8,973 bases of DNA, taken from assembly GCF_946187255.1 (NCBI RefSeq), contig NZ_CAMHRZ010000139.1, positions 1 to 8,973 on the forward strand, given 5' to 3'. A program made the position numbers and the translations under genes. Position 1 is the first letter of the stretch. Each line of letters starts with the position of its first letter. The notes under the pieces were generated by a model that saw nothing but the letters and a program-made list of their open reading frames with translations, made no database searches and had not been told where the DNA came from. Below are positions 7,253 to 8,973 of the stretch, in pieces. The stretch comes from an uncultured Ruminococcus sp. GTDB taxonomy: Bacteria; Bacillota; Clostridia; Oscillospirales; Ruminococcaceae.

Positions 7253-8674
7253 TTATTTCCGCGCCGTCATTTTTATCTGCGCCTTTCCTTTTTTTGGATG
7301 CAGACGATAGTACTCTTCCTTATCCTCATACATCCTCGCATCGGCGATCTGCAATGCACGGTCTATGTCGTATTCCTCCGAGAACCAAACAGTCCCCACC
7401 GCAAAACTAACATCCTCCGTTGCATCGGCAAGTGCGCGCAACTGTGCGGTCTTGCGTTCAAGCTCTTCCTCTGTGATATCGGAGCAGAGTATGACAAATT
7501 CATCGCCGCCCGCGCGGTATATCTCATGCTCACCGAATGCCAGCTTCAACAGTGAAGCCGCCCTTGAAAGCACTCTGTCGCCCGCCGAATGTCCCAGAGT
7601 ATCATTAACGGCTTTCAATCCGTTGAGGTCTGCGTATACCACTCCCAGCGTTTCAGGCAGTATCATCTCGCCCGAAGAAAGTTCCTCGATACGCTCGTTC
7701 ATGGAATTGCGGCTGCCCACCTGTGTCAGTACGTCTGTACTGCTCTTTATCTCCAGCTGTGACATGAGCTGGTGGTTCGCTATCGCTGAACCGATGAAGA
7801 ATACCGTCAGTTCCAGTATCTCCTTGATCTGCATGACCTTCTCGTCATTGAAGTTAGCCGCCCATATAAATCCCACCACATTCTGACCGAATCGGACGGA
7901 ATACAGCACGACGCTTTTTATACCGAAATTTCTCAGCGACTCATACCACAAAGGATCGCGCACTTTAAGCACTTCCAGATTGGAAAGCAGCATACAGTCG
8001 CTTCCCATAAGATCCTTTTCCCACGCCTGCGCCACCTCAAAGGGACTGCGTTCCATGCTCCTTGAAATATTGCGCATCAGCTCTTCCTGCACGCCATACT
8101 CGTTATAAAACGCGCAGTCACCGGTATTCTTATCCACCGTGATTATCGCACACATTTCCGAACCGCACACCTTTTTAAGCTCGCTGACGGTCTCAGACAT
8201 AGCCTGAACGAAATTCTGAGTCTCATGCAGTTTGATACTGATATTTATTACAGCCGATGAGGTCTCCGCAGAACGGTGCGCCATCGCATCGGGGTCAATA
8301 TCCTTTGAGGTATTGAGTATATACAGCACATGAGCCGTTCTCGGGCTGTCGGGCGGCTGCTTCTCCCCCTCTTCAAACAGCGGTATATAGAAGCCTTTCA
8401 ACCAGTACCCGTGAGCATTGACATAGGAATAAAGCGGCTGACCCGTGCTGCCGCACCTGTAACAGAAATTCTCCATATTGATGTCGGTAAAATAGCTGCG
8501 CCAGGGAATGCCCGGATAAAACTTGGGTGCATTGGGGTTTCTCGAAAGAAGCGCCGCGTTATTGTTGTTCATCGCCATAAGTCTTAACTCGCTGTAACTG
8601 CCGTCGGGCATTATATCAAAGGAATATACACTGGTCAATCCCCCAAGATTGTTTATCCAACTCTGAAATTCCAA
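7253..8674 (-). CDS. Diguanylate cyclase: PAS-like sensor, GAF and GGDEF domains
   Basis: This soluble protein should make cyclic di-GMP from two GTP. Numbered from an upstream GTG at 8683 (476 residues), it has a PAS-like N-terminal sensor (about 10-125, with C74-Y-R-C77), a GAF-like domain (about 155-305), a linking helix, and a GGDEF domain (about 315-465). The catalytic domain has the metal aspartate in ADLNGLK (D352), the substrate-binding ND (360-361), GH..GD (364-369) and an intact GGDEF at 392-396, so activity is expected. The inhibitory RxxD site five residues before GGDEF is absent (FGEH there). No signal peptide or membrane helix is seen. The start is uncertain: AGGAG (8687-8683) overlaps the GTG, which is therefore poorly placed, but lies 8 bases before an in-frame TTG at 8674, preferred here. 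A TGA three codons before the GTG excludes longer starts. It is a single-gene transcript with its own promoter and terminator. Confidence 0.93.
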   Translation of the reverse strand: MEFQSWINNLGGLTSVYSFDIMPDGSYSELRLMAMNNNNAALLSRNPNAPKFYPGIPWRSYFTDINMENFCYRCGSTGQPLYSYVNAHGYWLKGFYIPLFEEGEKQPPDSPRTAHVLYILNTSKDIDPDAMAHRSAETSSAVINISIKLHETQNFVQAMSETVSELKKVCGSEMCAIITVDKNTGDCAFYNEYGVQEELMRNISRSMERSPFEVAQAWEKDLMGSDCMLLSNLEVLKVRDPLWYESLRNFGIKSVVLYSVRFGQNVVGFIWAANFNDEKVMQIKEILELTVFFIGSAIANHQLMSQLEIKSSTDVLTQVGSRNSMNERIEELSSGEMILPETLGVVYADLNGLKAVNDTLGHSAGDRVLSRAASLLKLAFGEHEIYRAGGDEFVILCSDITEEELERKTAQLRALADATEDVSFAVGTVWFSEEYDIDRALQIADARMYEDKEEYYRLHPKKGKAQIKMTARK

Positions 8675-8689
8675 TATGCTCACTCCTGT

Positions 8690-8719
8690 TCACATTGATG
8701 TAAAAGGGTTTCCCGACAT
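8690..8719 (-). other. Possible 9-codon leader ORF upstream of the cyclase
   Basis: In the cyclase 5' UTR an ATG at 8719 opens a frame of nine codons (MSGNPFTSM) ending in TGA at 8690, three bases before the AGGAG used by the cyclase. Ribosomes ending there would sit on the cyclase ribosome binding site. Only a weak GGGA lies about 10 bases upstream of the ATG, so translation is doubtful. Confidence 0.2.
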
Positions 8720-8746
8720 TTTGCAGAGATCCCTGTCTTATTTGAT

Positions 8747-8775
8747 ATTATAGCACATACAGTTAAATTAGTCAA
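8747..8775 (-). promoter_or_regulatory. Sigma-A promoter of the diguanylate cyclase gene
   Basis: On the minus strand TTGACT (8775-8770) and a perfect TATAAT (8752-8747) are separated by 17 bases, with TGC just before the -10 box (extended -10 form). The start is predicted near 8740, giving a 5' UTR of about 57-66 bases. Confidence 0.88.
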
Positions 8776-8833
8776 TAATGCAAGTAATATTTTTATTTGA
8801 GTAACATTTTTGTATAAAAAGCGAAGTGCAGGC

Positions 8834-8873
8834 AAAAACAGACCGCCGTCCGAAAAACGAACAGCGGTCTGTT
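8834..8873 (-). terminator. Rho-independent terminator of the right-edge gene
   Basis: A 10-bp perfect stem (8864-8873 with 8837-8846, arm AACAGACCGC on the minus strand) with a 17-base loop lies about 28 bases past the stop codon at 8902. On the minus strand it is followed by TTTTT (8838-8834). There is no T run on the other side. Confidence 0.85.
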
Positions 8874-8901
8874 ATATACGTTATGAAGCTAAATCGCTTT
8901 A

Positions 8902-8973
8902 TTAGCCCTTCATAGCCTCTTCAACAGCAACTGCGCAAGCAACTGTTGCACCGACCATCGGGTTGTTGCCCAT
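8902..8973 (-). CDS. C-terminal end of a probable GGGtGRT protein (partial)
   Basis: Only the last 23 codons and TAA are in the window; the gene starts beyond the right edge, so the ATG at 8973 should not be taken as its start. The peptide begins MGNNPMVGATVA and continues as a small-residue-rich helix ending in EEAMKG. This matches my memory of the C-terminus of the GGGtGRT protein, a conserved protein of about 330 residues in gut Clostridia and Bacteroidia whose function I do not know. The open frame, terminator and fit to a conserved tail make the CDS sure; the family name is a recollection. Confidence 0.6.
   Translation of the reverse strand: MGNNPMVGATVACAVAVEEAMKG

Noticed and set aside
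1..8973. CRISPR arrays, insertion sequences, riboswitches
   Set aside because: No regularly spaced repeats, terminal inverted repeats with a transposase, or recognisable riboswitch core were found by reading both strands.

Overview
The window (about 9 kb) looks like the chromosome of a low-to-mid GC gut Firmicute, most probably a Ruminococcus-like member of the Oscillospirales. The support is indirect: every promoter is a sigma-A type TTGAC-N17-TATAAT box, Shine-Dalgarno sites are AGGAG-like, the GGDEF protein resembles those of gut Clostridia, and the fragment at the right edge matches my memory of the GGGtGRT protein common in gut anaerobes. All supported genes are on the minus strand, so the biological order runs from high to low coordinates.

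Layout in transcription order: (1) 8902-8973, the last 23 codons of a gene that I tentatively call a GGGtGRT protein, closed by a terminator at 8834-8873. (2) A strong promoter at 8747-8775 drives a 473-476 residue diguanylate cyclase (PAS-like sensor, GAF, GGDEF), closed by a terminator at 7206-7242. (3) A second strong promoter at 7069-7097 drives two genes joined by an ATGA overlap: a 1,891-residue multidomain STAND/AAA-type NTPase and a 348-residue partner with an Rx4H motif typical of HEPN ribonucleases near its C-terminus. The unit ends at a terminator at 251-290. (4) A consensus promoter at 109-137 and a structured leader precede a tRNA-Val(UAC) gene that runs off the left edge.

The main object of interest is the two-gene unit. 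The large protein carries an LSm-like domain at its N-terminus, a cold-shock/OB-like domain near residue 350, long helical and TPR-like scaffolds, an acidic hinge, an alpha/beta domain, a P-loop NTPase with intact Walker A and B motifs, and a winged-helix-like C-terminus. That is the plan of a signal-transducing NTPase that senses a nucleic acid or nucleoprotein ligand. The small partner has an alpha/beta N-terminus that resembles an NTPase fold without a P-loop, and a HEPN-like C-terminus. Promoter, coupled genes and terminator form a compact self-contained cassette. A defence or stress-response function (NTPase sensor plus RNase effector) is the best hypothesis, but it is inference: no known defence family is recognised by name and no integrase or other mobility gene is present in the window.
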